Positions 37,334-49,461 are shown, numbered from the stretch's first letter. The stretch is 64,000 nucleotides of DNA from Panonychus citri (GCF_014898815.1 NW_026515546.1:3915001-3979000), one strand, 5' to 3'. A program made the numbers and translations. The notes: a model not told the origin generated them from the sequence alone.

Positions 37334-38978
37334 TTTAATTATCACAATTAACACAAAAACCTAATAATAAATTGAATTGGAATCACTTAATTGCATAAAA
37401 AGCAACAATTGATTAACTATTAATATAAATAACGATGAAAATTTGATGAAATTATTTAATAAAATCATTAATTGAATGATGATTATTATTTTTTCAGTCA
37501 ATCACAATTAACTAAATCAAATAGAAAGTTTTAATTGTCTTTGTTAACCTGTTCCACTAATTGTTACAATTAATACTGATTCATTTACTAAAAAAACCAC
37601 AACTATTAATAATTAATAATAATTAAATGGGCGGAATTAGATTAACTTGATTATATTTTGATTGTTATATTGACTCTCGTTGTTAATTCAATCAACATTT
37701 AATCAATGATAATAATCACAATAATCAATCATTAATCAAGATTAAATATGAAAACAAATTCATTAATTAGATTAATAAAAATGGTTACAATTAGTGAGGA
37801 AAAAAACTTTAAGAGTTGATTAACTTTTGATTTGTTTTGGGAAACCTCCAGTAGTCAAGTTGAAGTAATTAGACAAACAATTAACTAATTAATTGATTAA
37901 AGGCATTTTTATGAGGTTATAAAGCAGATTAATTGTGTAATTAATAAATAAAAACGAGAAACAATTTACTCAATCACAATTATGTTAACACTTCGACTTT
38001 GATTTTCCTTTCCTGTTGAAAATTTTTCCATTAATTGTCTTGATTGTGACAATTAATTGTTATGATTGTTTATTTGATATTATTGGATAATCTAATCAAT
38101 CAAAAGTGTATGTGTTGATTAGCATGAGTTAATTGAATGATGAAAAGTTTTTAACAATTAACTTATCTAAATTGTTCCGATAACAATTAACCGATTGAAA
38201 CAAGTGACTTTATTTAAATAGCAATATTTCATAATTGCAACAATTAATTAGTTAAATTAAATTCCTAATAAATACATAAATTGGTAAACCAAATCAAGAT
38301 AATTAGTAAATTGTAAAAGTGAGGATTAGACTTGTTGATAACAATTGATTGTCTCACAATTTAATTCAATTCAATCAGAATAATATGAAAGTTGATTAAC
38401 TAATTGTTATTTGTAAATTACAAATGTAATTAGGACTTGGTGAGTTTTCTGGTTTACGATTTAATTGTTATCACTTAATTATACAATTACAGTGGTACAA
38501 TTATGATTACAAAAATTTTCCATGTAAATATTTTCATCAAGATTAGAACAATTAACTAAATTGTTTAATCATTTGGTGACAATCAAGTCAATCTTTTAAA
38601 GGTAAAGGCTATTGATCATTGTTACAATTTGAGATAAGTATTCACCTTGATTGTGTGTTAATCATTAAGCAAAAAATGATTATCATTAAAACGTTTTTAT
38701 TGTTGTTTTCATGTAATTTGATTGTTCATAATAACAATTAGCGTTAATCAACGAGGTTGACTTTTAATTAACCAGGAAACAGTTTTTAGCTCCGTTTGTT
38801 TAATTGTTGCTTGATTATCAGAGGTTCAGATATCGTCGGTTTTTTTTATCGACTTTGATACTATTAATGGTTAACGAATTAGTTTGATTATTGATTAATT
38901 GAAATTGTTGAGATTGTCTCGAGTGATTAATTAGACTTGTTTGATTGATTTGATTGTCCTTTAAATGTTGAGTTGATT
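37334..38978. other. Intergenic region
   Basis: A+T-rich DNA with frequent CAATTA/TAATTG words. No coding gene is supported. Confidence 0.5.
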
Positions 38979-39547
38979 TTAACGACCTGGAATCGGCGGC
39001 GGTGGTAAAGGAGGTACTGGTGGGGGAGGTAGAGGTGGGACAGGAGGTGGAGGTAGACCAGATAATGGAGGTAAGGGTGGCGGGGTAAGCGAGGGAGAGG
39101 TGGAATCGGCGGAAAATTTGGGATTCGGGGGAAAGTGAACCGAGAAAAGGGCGGAATCGAGGGCCAACGAGGTAAAGGAGGGAAAGTGGGTATTGAGGGA
39201 AGAGTGGGTAAGGTGGGAAAATTTGGAATCGACGGGTAAGTGAAAAGTGGACTGGGTCGAAGTGTTGGTCTAAGCGGTCGAGAAATAAAAATGGGAGGTA
39301 ATGGACGAAGTCGAGGTCTTGGACGTGGCCGAGGGCGAGGGCGAGGTGCACCGTAACAGCCACAGGATGAACAACAGAAACGCTTATTTCGTCCTTTAAT
39401 TTGATCGTCATCATCTGAAGATTTACTTGATTTCATCGGTCTAGTTGGCTTAATTGTCACCAATGGCGATAAATTCACATAACACCAACTAACAATAACA
39501 ATTAAGATGATGAATATAAACTCTACTAAACTGATTATCGGAATCAT
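38979..39547 (-). CDS. Secreted Pro-rich protein (family member A), with one frame break
   Basis: One exon. The N-terminus MIPIISLVEFIFIILIVIVS is hydrophobic (signal peptide or anchor). A dibasic site and Cys module follow (GRNKRFCCSSCGCYG), then an alternating Pro-Arg run, PLPPIFIS, FTYPSIPNFPTLPTLP repeats and a poly-Pro end. It is clearly paralogous to the gene at 40700-41251. At 39082-39085 the run of G on the plus strand is four long where the paralogue has five (40824-40828). This throws the frame out. Downstream, the frame matching the paralogue (PPPLPPLSGLPPPPVPPL) continues to a stop at 38979; without correction the protein reads into 38927. The intact length would be about 189 aa, against 183 in the paralogue. 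Either a sequencing slip or a true polymorphism or pseudogene. Confidence 0.7.
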
Positions 39548-40699
39548 TTTGTAAATTGTTTCCAGTGGGAATCACACAATCACAATTAAGACGATTGGTG
39601 AATAACAATTGACTGACCATATGAAATTTAACAAATTAATTATATGAATCATAATTAATAGTTAAATTTTATAATTAGTTGGATTGTTGATTATCAAGTT
39701 GTTATTTACTAGTGAAATAAATTCAATTACAGTTGAAATTAATTTGATTATTTAGTATTTGCTTAGGTTAATCAAATTGTCAAGTTTAATGCTCTAAATT
39801 TAAAATTGTCAATATCAACTAATTGTTGATCAGCTCAACAAAAACGAAACGAAATTACCAGAAGTAATTAAGTAAGTTTGTTGATTACAATCACGAACAC
39901 AGTTTGCAGTTAATGACTAATCAACAATTAACTAGAATGATTATCTCAATTAGTAGATGAGCTTTAAATTGCCAAAAAACTAACAATCAATGTGTTTAAA
40001 TCATGACCAACAATCAATATTTATATCAATGGTTTACTCAGACGTAATAAGCAAGTTAATTGTTACCGATTAGGTTACAATTAGGCTTGAGAAAATAAAA
40101 TTTTGGTCAACTAATTAACTAACCATTTCTTTATAGTAAAAATTATAGCGACTCTCAATGGAATCAACATTATTATTGTTAAATTATCGATAACAATTGA
40201 AAATTTATCTCAGGCAATCAGTTAATTGTTGTGATGAAACAGCACAAGAAAAGTTTCTGTTGAAACGTGTTGATTATTTCTCGTTTAACCGATTAAATAT
40301 TTGATAATCATCGCAATTAAAGGTCGTGATCAAGCGCGTGGTTTGGACCACCAGTATGTCCGTTATCATGAAAAACGGTAGTCAACTAATTACAATTAGA
40401 TAATTATTAGATCGTGATGATCAAAGTTGTGCTTATTAACTTTATCTATTAATTAGTTACATTGTTATTTTGTTTCTATGGTCAAACAATTAGTAAATTA
40501 TTGAGAAGTTGAATGAATGAACAAAAGAATAGATATTTTTATAATCAAGATAATTGATTAAATCTAATTATCAACTAATTGTTACATTGATACATTAAAA
40601 TAATTACCGTTGTAATAAGTTGGTGTTTGAAAGAGTGAAAAAAATTGAGAAATCATTTGAATGAATTTTAATTGTTAAAATTATTTTTCTCGACTCCTT
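39548..40699. other. Intergenic region between tandem paralogues
   Basis: A+T-rich spacer holding the promoter of member A and the 3' end of member B. No gene is seen. Confidence 0.5.
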
Positions 40700-41251
40700 T
40701 TAACCAAGGGGTAGCGGCGGTGGACCTGGAGGAGGCGGCGGTGGCGGTAGAGGTGGCACTGGTGGGGGTGGTAGAGGTGGGACAGGAGGTGGAGGTAGAC
40801 CAGATAATGGAGGTAAGGGTGGCGGGGGTAGTCTAGGTAGTGCTGGAACTTGCGGAAACCCTGGTAAAGCTGGGGAAGGGAATTGAGGAGCCGCTGGAAT
40901 CGAAGGCCAGTAAGGTAGAGGCGGGAAGGTCGCAAGGGTCGGAAGAGTGGGCAATGTCGGAAAATTTGGTATCGATGGATAAGTGAACAGTTGATTGGGT
41001 CGACTTGTAGCTGCGTACGATTGTGGCCCAGAGATGAATATCGGAGGTAATTGGCGAAATTGAGTTCGTGGCCTTGATCGGGCTCGTGGTCTTGGTACAC
41101 GGTTACAGTTATTGCAACAATTAAAACAATAGAAACGTTTATCACGTCTATTGATTTGATTGTTTCCTCTTTTTGATTTAATTGTTACCGCTGATGACAC
41201 TAGACACCAACCGATTATGATAGTTAATATCGATCCAATTAACGAAACCAT
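40700..41251 (-). CDS. Secreted Pro-rich protein (family member B)
   Basis: Single exon, 183 aa. Hydrophobic N-terminus MVSLIGSILTIIIGWCLVSS, then a basic stretch, a dibasic processing-like site and a Cys module (RRDKRFYCFNCCNNCN). Next are PRPRARSRPRTQ, QLPPIFIS and several FTYPSIPNFPTLPTLP-type repeats. The end is a polyproline tail with PPLPPPPVPPLPPPP blocks. It has an intact frame and serves as the reference for the broken neighbour at 38979-39547. No catalytic motif is seen; a structural, cuticular or salivary role is possible but unproven. The N-terminal part up to the KR-F site could be a propeptide. Confidence 0.75.
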   Translation of the reverse strand: MVSLIGSILTIIIGWCLVSSAVTIKSKRGNNQINRRDKRFYCFNCCNNCNRVPRPRARSRPRTQFRQLPPIFISGPQSYAATSRPNQLFTYPSIPNFPTLPTLPTLATFPPLPYWPSIPAAPQFPSPALPGFPQVPALPRLPPPPLPPLSGLPPPPVPPLPPPPVPPLPPPPPPPGPPPLPLG

Positions 41252-42351
41252 TTCTCATGTGAAGATGGAGACAATTAAATCTTGACTAATGAATTAATTA
41301 CCAAAGGACCATAATCAGTTACTTAGTCATGATTAAAATTAAAATGTAAATTAATTTACTCATTAAAGTATTTGAAATAACACAAATCAGATTGAGTAAA
41401 TTGATTACTTGATTAATAAATTATCACTTTATTATTAATATTTTGTTGACTGTGAAATTAATTATTATAATATTACATTGTATTTAATGAATTTTCAAAG
41501 AAAAATTTGTTGATTAACTTAATTTTAAGGTTTAATTGTTAATTAACAAAAAATAAACAGTGAAAATTTCTAGCTACAAGTTAATTTGTTCAGTGACTTT
41601 AATCAACACGAGGAAATTGAAATCAACTGATCAATTAACAATAACAATTGAATTTATTAATAACTAAATTTTAATCTATTTATTGTAAATACGGAAAAAT
41701 AATTAATTACAGTTGAAGATTTTTAAATTGCAACCCAAAGGCTACTAATTAAATCTAATTGCCGTTTTTGAGTCAGAATTTACTATGAATTAAATCAAAA
41801 TAGATCAATAAATTAAATTGTTAATTTCGTGAATAAGTGACTTTTAATTGTGGTAATTAACTCGTTCTTTGAGCTTACAGAAGCGTTTGTACCTTGAAGG
41901 AAATATAATTAGCACTTTAACTACGATTCCTTTTGATACACAATCAGCGAATGATTAACAAATCAACTGTTCAAATATCGAGTTGGATGAATACGTTTTA
42001 ATCAATTTGTCATTTAATCAGGTTTGTTTTCAATCTAATTTGAAAGTTAAAAGGTCACAACAAATTATCAATCCATTTAAATTAACATCTAATAGAACCA
42101 AATGATTAAATGTCATCTCATAAATCTGATTAGTATTCTGATTATTGATTTCTTTGAAAATAAACCACCAAAATGAGACAATTTAGTTTCCAGCACAAAC
42201 AATTAAATGTCATAGAAAATTAATTTAGGTAAAGACTTTATAATTAACAAGATCCTGAGTCATGATCAAGAGTAAATTTAAACAATTGTCTTTCTCATCA
42301 TATTAGATTATAATTAGAGCTCCAGGTAATCAAACAATTCAAATTGAAATG
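41252..42351. other. Intergenic region
   Basis: A+T-rich DNA with no coding gene seen, ending at the promoter of the next gene. Confidence 0.45.
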
Positions 42352-42390
42352 GTATAAAAAGTGAGGAAAACAGTGAAAAAATCATCAGTC
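42352..42390 (+). promoter_or_regulatory. TATA box and TCAGT initiator
   Basis: tataaaaag starts at about 42353, and an arthropod-type initiator atcatcagtc lies at 42381-42390, about 32 nt downstream. This puts transcription start near 42386 and leaves a 53-nt 5'UTR before ATG 42439. Confidence 0.7.
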
Positions 42391-42438
42391 AATTCTCATC
42401 TTTCTTCAATCAAGTTAACTCAAGTTTCCAATTCAACG

Positions 42439-42645
42439 ATGAACTTCAAAATCTTCACTCTTTTCGCCATCTTCTTGGTCCTCGCAACTCTATCGGCCGT
42501 CCAAGGTGAATCGGATTCATCATCTTGCAGTTCATCTAACGGAGAAACAGTTTGTACTTACAGTAACAGTAAAGAGGGTAACAACTACAAAACATGTACT
42601 ACTAAAGGGGGTGAGACAAAGTGTACCACGATAAAACAGAATTAA
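42439..42645 (+). CDS. Small secreted four-cysteine peptide
   Basis: 68 aa, one exon. MNFKIFTLFAIFLVLATLSA plus VQG is a textbook signal peptide. The mature part of about 45 aa is Ser/Thr/Asn/Lys-rich with four cysteines. Two similar units are visible: CSSSNGETVCTY and CTTKGGETKCTT, each C-x8-C followed by T, with GET before the second Cys. This suggests an internal duplication with two disulfide-bonded turns. The start at 42439 is chosen because it follows the TATA/initiator pair and begins the signal peptide; the open frame has no earlier ATG. AATAAA words follow at about 42696-42705. Function unknown. Confidence 0.78.
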   Translation: MNFKIFTLFAIFLVLATLSAVQGESDSSSCSSSNGETVCTYSNSKEGNNYKTCTTKGGETKCTTIKQN

Positions 42646-43410
42646 TTAATTGTGATTCCAAATTCAATGTAACCGCAATGGTTGAAACAATTAAGAATAA
42701 ATAAAGAATATCAATTGAAAAAGTATTGTCAACTTGTCCATTTTTTTCGGTTCTAAACAATTTCGTTGAGTTTAAATGATTAACCAATTGATTATTAGTA
42801 CATTTAAAGAAATTTAATAAAGTTCTTTTCTATGATGTAAAACAATTGAATTTAATAGTTTCGTTGTTTTCTGTTAATCATGTTGATTTGTTATGAGTAG
42901 AAAAATAAAATGATATTGTGGATATAATACAGTGTGAGTTGGCTGATTTTCCCTTTCTTTTCTTAGTTCATCTATTTTTTTTTCCATCAGAGAACAAAAT
43001 TTCATCATAAATCAGCTCCTTTCCTTGTTTATCTCTATTTCTTTTTTTGCTTCTTTGTTCTATTCCATGATTTCCAAATGAGAACAATACTTTTGAATCT
43101 TTTGTTTTTTTTCTTTCTCTCCCTTTCCTGTTGCTGTCGAATCTTCTCTATCCTTCTTGTTGGTTTTCTCTTCTCTCCCTTTTTCGAGGTCACTTTTCTT
43201 GTTTTTCCTTCGGCTTTAGAAGACTTTTAACACTTTGTTTCTCCTTCCCTTTTGTTTTCTTGTTTGAACTACACCTTATTGAAAAGAATGCTGCATTTTA
43301 GGTTGTGGTTTAATTGTGATCGGGAATTTTTGGTAAGCATCATCATCATCAAACATGAATCTCTCATTCGGTATCAGTAAACAATATAAATTTGTCATTC
43401 GTCTTTCAAT
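42646..43410. other. Convergent 3' spacer
   Basis: 3'UTR of the small peptide gene, then a pyrimidine-rich block (42950-43270) downstream of the minus-strand CSK gene. No gene is seen. Confidence 0.45.
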
Positions 43411-43656
43411 TTATACAGCCAAGGTTTTTAGATGTTCAAGTTTTTTCAGTATAAGTGCAAAAGTGGGCCGATTATCTGGATCAAGATCCCATGATTGTTT
43501 CATTATTTCATAAATTTCAGACGGACATCCTTCCGGTGCTTCCATTTTATATCCTTTCTCAACATGTTTAACAACGTCATCCAATGGCTATGAGAGAGAT
43601 AGAAAAAAAAAGAAAGAGTAAAAAATAAGCAATTCAAAGAGAGGGAAAGAGAATAA

Positions 43657-43692
<36 letters not shown>

Positions 43693-45323
43693 GAGTGAGG
43701 GAAAATAATGATAATCACGATTGACAACAATGCTAATAAATGGTTGCAACTGAATAAACACATGACAGCAAACAAGAAAACAAACAAGTCAAAGGAATTT
43801 TGAAATAAGAAATGATTCCACTAACAAGGGCTTCTGATTGTTGATGATAATGATGATGGAATTATAAACAAGAGATTAATACAGAAAGAGAAGAGATAAA
43901 AATGCTAAAAGAAGATGAATACTTACAATGCGAGGATATGGAACTCTTCCGAATGAATAAATTTCCCAAAGAAGAATACCAAAAGACCAAACATCCGATT
44001 TATTTGAAAATTTGTTGTATCTTAATGCTTCCGGGGCTGTCCACTTGATGGGGAATTTTTCTCCCCTCAGGCTGAATGATTCTTCTCGTGCCAAACCAAA
44101 ATCACACACTTTTGCAATTCCATCTTCTGAGATGAGGACATTACGTGCAGCCAGATCACGATGGACAACATGCTTTGATTCAAGGTAAGCCATTCCGGCA
44201 CAGGTATGGGTAGCGAAGTTAATTTGATCTTTCTTATTAACATGGAGTCGACCTCGAGATCGTAAATAGTCAACAAGTGATCCTTTTGCCATGTATTCGG
44301 TAACCAGACAAATTGATGGACCATCGAAAACAACACCCATCAATTGGACCAGATTTGGATGACGAAGAGATGTCATAAGTGATGCTTCGGCGAGAAAATT
44401 TTGTGCCGCTTTGGAACAGTCTTTTAAGATTTTAACGGCAACCTTTTGTCCTCGATAATAGGCCAGTCGTACATCACCAAATTCACCTCTTCCAAGTACC
44501 TCACGAACTTCACCAAAATCAAGATCTTCTACTGGCATAGCCCATCCCGCTTTTTCAAATGCAGAAAATTCTAGGCCACCTCTTTTAGGAACTGACATCC
44601 GTAAACGGGTACACAAACCATCAGCATCTTTGTGATAATGTTCAACTAATTCTGATAATTTGTCAAAATATTCATCCTCGTCAATTGTCACCTTGTTATC
44701 CTTAAAGATCACTCGGTAATGTTCAACTTTGTTATTAAAGCAAACACATAGCGTATAATCACCAGGAAAATTGGTACTTTCACGGACAAGGAACAGTCCA
44801 TCTTCTCGTGGTTGCAGGAGACTTTCGGCTTCTTCGCGCTTGATTTTCCCATGGAACCAAGGCATGGCATTTAGCTTTACTTCATGTCGCTGCTATTGAT
44901 CAGATGGTGTCAGGAGAGCACACAAATAGTGTACAAGGGAAAAGAAAAAGAAAATGACAGAAGAGAGAAAGGGAAAAAAGAACAAATACAAAAAAGCCCA
45001 TTGAAAGGTGAGAGAGAAAAAAAGAAAGAGAAAAAAGAGGTTTAGACAAGTGAAAGAATGTTGGAATAAAAAGCAAAACATTACATGAATTTGATACCTA
45101 CAGTTAAACCATCGTTAAGACTTCCAACTGGACTGAAATCGTTGTGTACTTTAGGTGGACAATCATTATTATCATCTGTAAGTAAGGTGAAATATTCTTT
45201 TGACATCCCATCAGGATTCATTTTCTTCATCAATTGTCTTTGAACATCAGTTTGTTGATTGTTGGTTGAAGGTGTTGACGGTGGAGAACTCAAATCACCC
45301 ATTATATCCCAAACATCAGACAT
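43411..45323 (-). CDS. Csk: C-terminal Src kinase (CSK), SH2 plus kinase, no visible SH3
   Basis: Exons: complement(45102-45323), (43927-44889) and (43411-43587); about 453 aa. The first junction is ACT|gtaggt..atagcag|CGA in phase 0; an alternative donor GTAG|gtatca with acceptor gaag|TAAAG is also in frame. The central exon starts RHEVKLNAMPWFHGKI and contains an SH2 domain (GLFLVRESTNFPGDYTLCV). It then has a tyrosine kinase domain with GRGEFGDV, VAVK, HRDLAARN, DFG and KWTAPEAL. The activation segment has no tyrosine, a CSK hallmark, and no Src-type tail tyrosine is present. CSK phosphorylates the inhibitory C-terminal tyrosine of Src kinases. The 74 residues before SH2 are disordered (MSDVWDIMGDLSSPPSTPST) and show no SH3. 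An alternative upstream promoter or exon could supply one. The last splice is ATT|gtaagt..catag|CCA. Confidence 0.92.
43661..43689. repeat. (AG)n microsatellite in a CSK intron
   Basis: About 14 AG units within the last intron of CSK (43588-43926). Confidence 0.9.
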
Positions 45324-46625
45324 ATTTTTTAGGTGGAGAGGGGATATAATAGATAATGCTGATGTCACCACAAAAGGAAGAGAGATACTGATACAATAGT
45401 TCAAAGGGATACAGCGAACACACCGAGAGAGAGAAAAAACCAAAGGAGTAGTAAAAGAGAAACTCAAGAGATATTCCAACAACAGAAAAAGAAGGATTAA
45501 GAAAATTAAATTTTTGAAGAAAAGAAGAGGAATGGAAAATGGGAAATGGAAAATTAAAGAAGAAAAGTTTTCACTTGAAGAATTCACATTAACACTGAAC
45601 CTGCAATAAAAGAAGATAAATATTTAAGTTACATTAAGCATGTTTTCCACTATTTTTTACCAATAAGACTAAAAGGAATGTGAAGAGAAAAAAACACTTT
45701 AAAAGGTAAAAAGATACAAAGAGAAAAGAGAAAAGAGAAAACTGAAATTCTCTCAACACCGAATTGAGATAATGAACAAGAAGCAATTAAATTGAATTTA
45801 TAATTAAGTTGATTAACTGTTTCGATGTAGAATATCGGAAGACACAACAATCAAAAAGAGTCAACAATTAAGAGAGCGAACAAAATAACAACAAAACTAT
45901 TCGTTTGAGAGAAAAAATGAAAAATTCTACGAGACTTAAGCGCCTCTTTTGTTGAATTTGTTAACTATTTTTCTTTTCGCAATTTTATTGGATTAACTTT
46001 TCCAATTGTGATAATTTGTTTATTAGAAATGTCATAGAATATTAGATTTTTTTACAACGTTTACAGTGCAACTGTTCAATAGAAAGATTTGAGAGCGATT
46101 ATATAATTTTGGTGTTTTTGTTTGTGATGCATGGAGAAAGAGAGAGAGAGAGAGGGAAAATTGTTGATTTGTTGATTTGTTGATTTTTCTTTTTGTTTTG
46201 TTTATCCTCGATTTTCTTGTTTTCTTGTTTTCTGGTTCTTCGTTTTTTTTTGTTTTTCTCTCCTTTTAGAAGTAAATAGAAAGGAAAAAGAAGAAAAATA
46301 GGAAAAGGTATATTATGATAAATAGAAGGGAGAATAGTGGAAAAAAGAAAGATGATAGAGAAGAGAAAAAGGTGAGAAAAAAGAGAAGAGTGAACAGGAT
46401 TAATTGATAGAGACAAAAGACAAGACTATGGATGAAACGGGATAGAATTAGTGAGAAGAAGAAAAAAGATGAGAAAAAGAAGAAGAGAGAGAATGGGATG
46501 AAAAAGGAGAGAAAAAATGAGAGAGAGAAAAAAAACAAAGATATATTAAATCCCATGTTGGTTTCCCATTTATCTGAAAAGAGAGAGAGAGATGATTAAA
46601 ATCAATTCTTAAATTGATAATATAT
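45324..46625. other. Spacer between CSK and SLMAP; UTRs and a possible SLMAP end exon
   Basis: Contains the 5'UTR and promoter of CSK and the 3' part of the SLMAP gene, both on the minus strand. A strong minus-strand acceptor (ctctctctcttttcag|ATAAATGG) sits at 46573-46574, and AATAAA words on the minus strand lie near 46018 and 45989. A triple repeat of TGTTGATTT is at about 46163-46190. Confidence 0.45.
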
Positions 46626-48985
46626 TCAAATGCGATCAGTAATCAACTTACTAGCTGGGTAATCTTTGTCAATCAACAGACTAGATTCATTAATTTTACT
46701 TGTAATATTATCGTCACTCATTGATTGAGCTTCAGTTTGAACACTATTGTAATTATTTCCAATAATTGTTGGGCTAATTGGTGGCATTTCCATGTTTTCT
46801 TTTGGCACAATATTGGTATTGGCAGAAGATGATAAAGGTTTGTAATCCTTTTTAATTTCGTAATTAGTCATTTCATTCTGTTTATCGGTGACACTCGCAA
46901 CTTGCTTTTCATTATCATCATATTTATATGGCTTAAAGTTAACGGCATCCGTTTCATCAATGGTGCCAACTTTTAATTCATTTATCACAGGTATCGACAT
47001 CATCATCACCGTTGTTGGTGTTGTCGTCGTGTTCATCATCTTTATCGGCGCTTCTAAAATAGTTTCATTTGAAATTAATGTTTCGTCTACAATTAACGAA
47101 TCATCACCAAATGATTGATTGTCTTTAGGTGAATAATCAGCAATATTTTCTTGAGATGAATTAACAATTGAATCGCCATTTCCGATTGTTGTATTTGTTT
47201 CATCATCAGTGTTACAATCGCTTTCCTCTTCATCGTAGTCATCACTCTGTTGACCATCGTTTAATTGTCCGGTTGAATTATCCAAATCAAGGGATTTCTT
47301 TTCATTAGTTAATACATTTGATTGGGTTGTTATTGATTCATCGGGTGTTTGATTATTGCCAACAACCATTTCCTCTGGATTTAATTCTGATGACATCAAG
47401 GAGAGAGCTGATTGTGATTCAATATGCTTTTGGATTGCTTGTCTAAATTCTGACAATTTATCTCGAGAATCTGATATTCGTGAATCACTTATGTTACTGG
47501 CACGAGTTTTATATCCTAAAGATGAAATTAAATCTTGTATAGTATCTTCATCATCATTTTCCATAAATAATTTTGCCGTCGAATATGAAGTTCGACGAGT
47601 TATTCTATCAGCTGATGGAAGTGTTTGTGGACGGATCAATTCATCATCAGATGACGAATTTAATTGACCAACTTTTTTCTCTTTAATGATAGTCGAATAT
47701 TTATCCTCGACCATTGAATCATCTAGTTGATCACAATTTTTATCAAAAGAGTTTTCCCTTCTGTGATTCTCATCGATACCATTTTCTTTAGGTTTTCCTT
47801 TTTCGCTTGTTTCCTCTTCCGTTAATTGTTGTGATTTATTTCCTAACGATTTGGATTCTTTAGAGATACTCTCAAAGGCTGCAGCTAATACTTTGTAATT
47901 CTCTTGCATCTCTTGTAACTCTTTGAACTGTTTATCGTGTTCTTCGGCCAATTTTTTCATCTCTTCCAACAGAGAGTCACAAGCGTTTTTATAATGATCT
48001 CGTTGCTCTTCCGCACTATTTAACGCAACTTGAAGTTCATAATTTTTAGAAATTACCAGCAGCTTTTCTTGTAGTACATTTTGTATTGCTTCTTTTGCCT
48101 TTGTCTCGTATCTTTCTCTTTCCTCTTGTAAGTTCATAACCTCTTTCCAAAGATGAACAATCACCTCATCAGGTTTATTATGATCAGGTGATTCGAGAAG
48201 TGATTTAATTCTAGTTTGAAGTGATTCAATTCTGGATAAAAATACATCTTCTTCAATCATAGATTTCCAACTGTTTTGTGACGCTGAAACAGCCTTGTGT
48301 ATTACCGCACTCAAGGTGACCAATTTATTACGTAAAGCCTCCTCTCTTTGGCGAGCCTCTTGCAGCCAACCAGTTAGCTCAAAAGCGTTGAAATGTTTAA
48401 CATTTGAATTTAAACCAAACTCGATAGCCTTTGCCTCGGAACCATCGGGGTGATAAAGTTTTAGTGATGCAGCTATACAAGGTATTGTTAAATATTTGGT
48501 GCTCTCTGTAACATCCACTCCGAACTGTACATGATCACCGGAAAATACTTGTTTGGGTAATGAATTTTCATTTGAAGTAGATAAACGTACATCGTTAACA
48601 AAGGTACCATTGGAACTTCCAGTATCTTGAAGGAAAAACTATTGAAGAAAAGAAAATGAATGTCAAATTTACATGTGTCAAGTGAGAAGAAGAAGAAGAA
48701 GAAGAAAAGAGAAAAACAAAGTAAACAAACCTTATTTTTCTCATAAAAGAGAAGAGCATGATTACGTGATAAAACTTTACAATCGAAGACACCATTTTCT
48801 GCTGTAGGTCGACATTTACCTACAGCTCGACCAATTTTAACAGGTTGGCATAAATTGAGATTACGATCTCGAAACGAGGCTTTACCCTTACAGGTAAGAA
48901 TAGCTCTTGGGAAGGTTTCACTATCTGAACAGTTTTCATTTAAAGTTGATTCATCACATACAAAAACATTGGTCATGTTGTACAT
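46626..48985 (-). CDS. Slmap: SLMAP-like FHA and coiled-coil protein (C-terminus uncertain)
   Basis: Exons: complement(48731-48985) and (46626-48638), phase 0, AAG|gtttgt..caatag|TTT. As drawn it is 755 aa. The N-terminal FHA domain spans the intron: KIGRAVGK, then FDCKVLSRNHALL, then FFLQDTGSSNGTFVNDVRLS and FSGDHVQFGVDV. Long coiled coils (about 190-330) and an acidic disordered region follow. SLMAP is a tail-anchored subunit of the STRIPAK phosphatase complex that binds phosphorylated MST/Hippo kinases through FHA. No membrane tail is visible in this frame. A good donor (GCTA|gtaagt, 46651) lies just before the stop. It would join in phase to an acceptor at 46574 opening a very hydrophobic frame, so the real C-terminus may be a tail-anchor exon. 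A second ATG at 48976 is an alternative start. Confidence 0.87.
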
Positions 48986-49461
48986 CAAATTAAAGAGGAT
49001 AAGTTAATTAAACAATTTTCGTAATAAAATTAATTGTATCACCTTTAATTATTTCCAAATTAATTGAGAAATTAAGAGAACCATTAAAAGAGAAATTGTA
49101 AACAACTCCAAAGTCTCTGTGACTGTTGTTCCCTCTTGAGGACAAAAGAGAAAAAGAGAAACGAAAACCATATGATGAGAAAAAAGAATAGCCTTGAAGC
49201 TCTAATCAAAAATAAGTTCTTTCTTTGCTAAAATTATATTGTCAATCAAAACTTTAATTAAATTTGTGTTGATAACGTCCTAAGCTACAAATTGATACCG
49301 AAAAAATGTCATCAATGCCACCGGTAAGTACAACACGACACGATACACTTGACACGCTTCCCATGACCACGTTGCCTACACGACAAGATTAACTAAGACA
49401 CGTTTTCTTTTCAAAATTTCTTTTCTTTTCTTCTCAAATTTCTTTTCGGATACCAAAATAG
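48986..49461. other. Boundary region between SLMAP promoter and the retroelement
   Basis: Divergent spacer. It contains a short plus-strand candidate exon, ATGTCATCAATGCCACCG|gtaagt at 49306-49323, which could splice in phase 0 to an acceptor at 49461 (ccaaaatag|AACC) that opens the ORF1 frame. The 5' end of the element is somewhere here but no target-site duplication is obvious. Confidence 0.35.

Noticed and set aside
46266..46556. Hydrophobic minus-strand frame as a separate gene
   Set aside because: T-rich translation; kept only as a possible in-phase end exon of SLMAP.
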